Assembly: GCA_900770805.1 (NCBI GenBank)
Contig: CAAGLP010000223.1
Coordinates: forward strand, 1 to 5,667
Length of the DNA: 5,667 nt
Direction of reading: 5' to 3'
Origin: an uncultured Paraprevotella sp.
GTDB lineage: Bacteria > Bacteroidota > Bacteroidia > Bacteroidales > Bacteroidaceae
Positions 5,087-5,667 of the stretch are shown piece by piece. A program made the position numbers and the translations under genes. Positions within the stretch are counted from its first letter, which is position 1. Every line of letters begins with the position of its first letter. The notes below the pieces were generated by a model that searched no databases, was not told where the DNA came from, and was given only the letters and a program-made list of their open reading frames with translations.

Positions 5087-5653
5087 ATGTCAAGAATAGG
5101 TAAATTGCCCATTACTATCCCCGCAGGTGTTACCGTAAACTACAGCGACAACGTTGTTAGCGTTAAGGGTCCCAAGGGAGAGATGAGCCAGGCTATCAAT
5201 CCCTCTATCCTGGTTAAGATTTCTGGATCAGAAGTTACATTCGAGATTGACGAGGCTGCTGATATCGACGCAAAGCAGAAGCACGCTTATCATGGTTTGT
5301 ACCGTTCACTGGTAAACAACATGGTTGTAGGTGTAAGCGAAGGTTACAAGAAGACTCTTGAGCTCGTAGGTGTAGGTTTCCGCGTAAGCAATCAGGGTAA
5401 CCTGATAGAGTTGTCTCTGGGTTTCACTCATAGCATCTTCATTCAGTTGCCTTCTGAGATCAAGGTAGAGACCAAGTCTGAGAGAAACCAGAATCCTGTG
5501 ATTATCCTGGAGTCTTGCGACAAGCAGTTGTTGGGTATGGTCTGTGCTAAGATTCGCTCGTTCCGTAAGCCTGAGCCTTACAAGGGTAAGGGTGTTAAGT
5601 TTGTTGGCGAGATTATCCGTCGCAAATCTGGTAAATCGGCAGGTGCAAAATAA
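5087..5653 (+). CDS. rplF: 50S ribosomal protein L6 (uL6)
   Basis: L6 binds 23S rRNA (helix 97 and the sarcin-ricin loop region) near the factor-binding site of the 50S. The 188-residue protein is slightly longer than E. coli L6 (177) but complete. It has the two tandem L6 folds: the first begins MSRIGKLPITIPAGV and has SVKGPKGEM at 25-33, and the second starts about residue 88 (KKTLELVGVGFRV). The bacterial L6 signature PEPYKGKGVKF is at residues 162-172. The tail RRKSGKSAGAK is the form I recall from Bacteroidales. It is the only gene here with a perfect Shine-Dalgarno, suggesting stronger or separately set initiation (inference). The stop at 5651 leaves 14 bases with no gene; rplR is expected next. 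Confidence 0.98.
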   Translation: MSRIGKLPITIPAGVTVNYSDNVVSVKGPKGEMSQAINPSILVKISGSEVTFEIDEAADIDAKQKHAYHGLYRSLVNNMVVGVSEGYKKTLELVGVGFRVSNQGNLIELSLGFTHSIFIQLPSEIKVETKSERNQNPVIILESCDKQLLGMVCAKIRSFRKPEPYKGKGVKFVGEIIRRKSGKSAGAK

Positions 5654-5667
5654 TTATAAAATCGTAA

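Overview
This window is a contiguous run of ribosomal protein genes, all on the + strand: the 3' part of the S10 operon joined directly to the first part of the spc operon. The order is rplB (5' end cut off by the window edge), rpsS, rplV, rpsC, rplP, rpmC, rpsQ, rplN, rplX, rplE, rpsN, rpsH, rplF. This is the canonical bacterial order, with no gene missing, inserted or broken. The last 14 bases after rplF hold no gene; rplR would be expected next.

The organism is most likely a member of the Bacteroidota, order Bacteroidales, probably Prevotella-like. The L2 C-terminal tail (HPMGGGEGR, then the AKGKKTRAPKK region), the long cysteine-poor S14, and the L6 ending in RRKSGKSAGAK all match what I recall of that group. 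Almost every start codon is preceded by an A/T-rich leader with no Shine-Dalgarno sequence, as is usual for this phylum. The genus is inferred from memory of family sequences and was not checked by a search.

Layout: positions 1-612 hold the last 203 codons of rplB. Positions 639-2994 carry the rest of the S10 genes (S19, L22, S3, L16, L29, S17). Positions 2997-4574 carry L14, L24, L5 and S14 with gaps of 1-23 bases. A 101-base gap at 4575-4675 holds two hairpins and is the only sizeable non-coding stretch. S8 and L6 follow at 4676-5653. The S10/spc boundary (rpsQ to rplN) is only 2 bases, so there is no room for a separate promoter between the two classical operons. All products are structural parts of the 30S and 50S subunits, presumably made from one long transcript.

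I found no undescribed system; this is conserved core genome. The points worth a second look are: (1) an abrupt codon-usage switch inside rplB near 350-394, suggesting a recombination junction or a chimeric assembly; (2) the double hairpin before rpsH, a possible regulatory or processing site; and (3) a perfect AGGAGG before rplF, unusual in a lineage that rarely uses Shine-Dalgarno sites.
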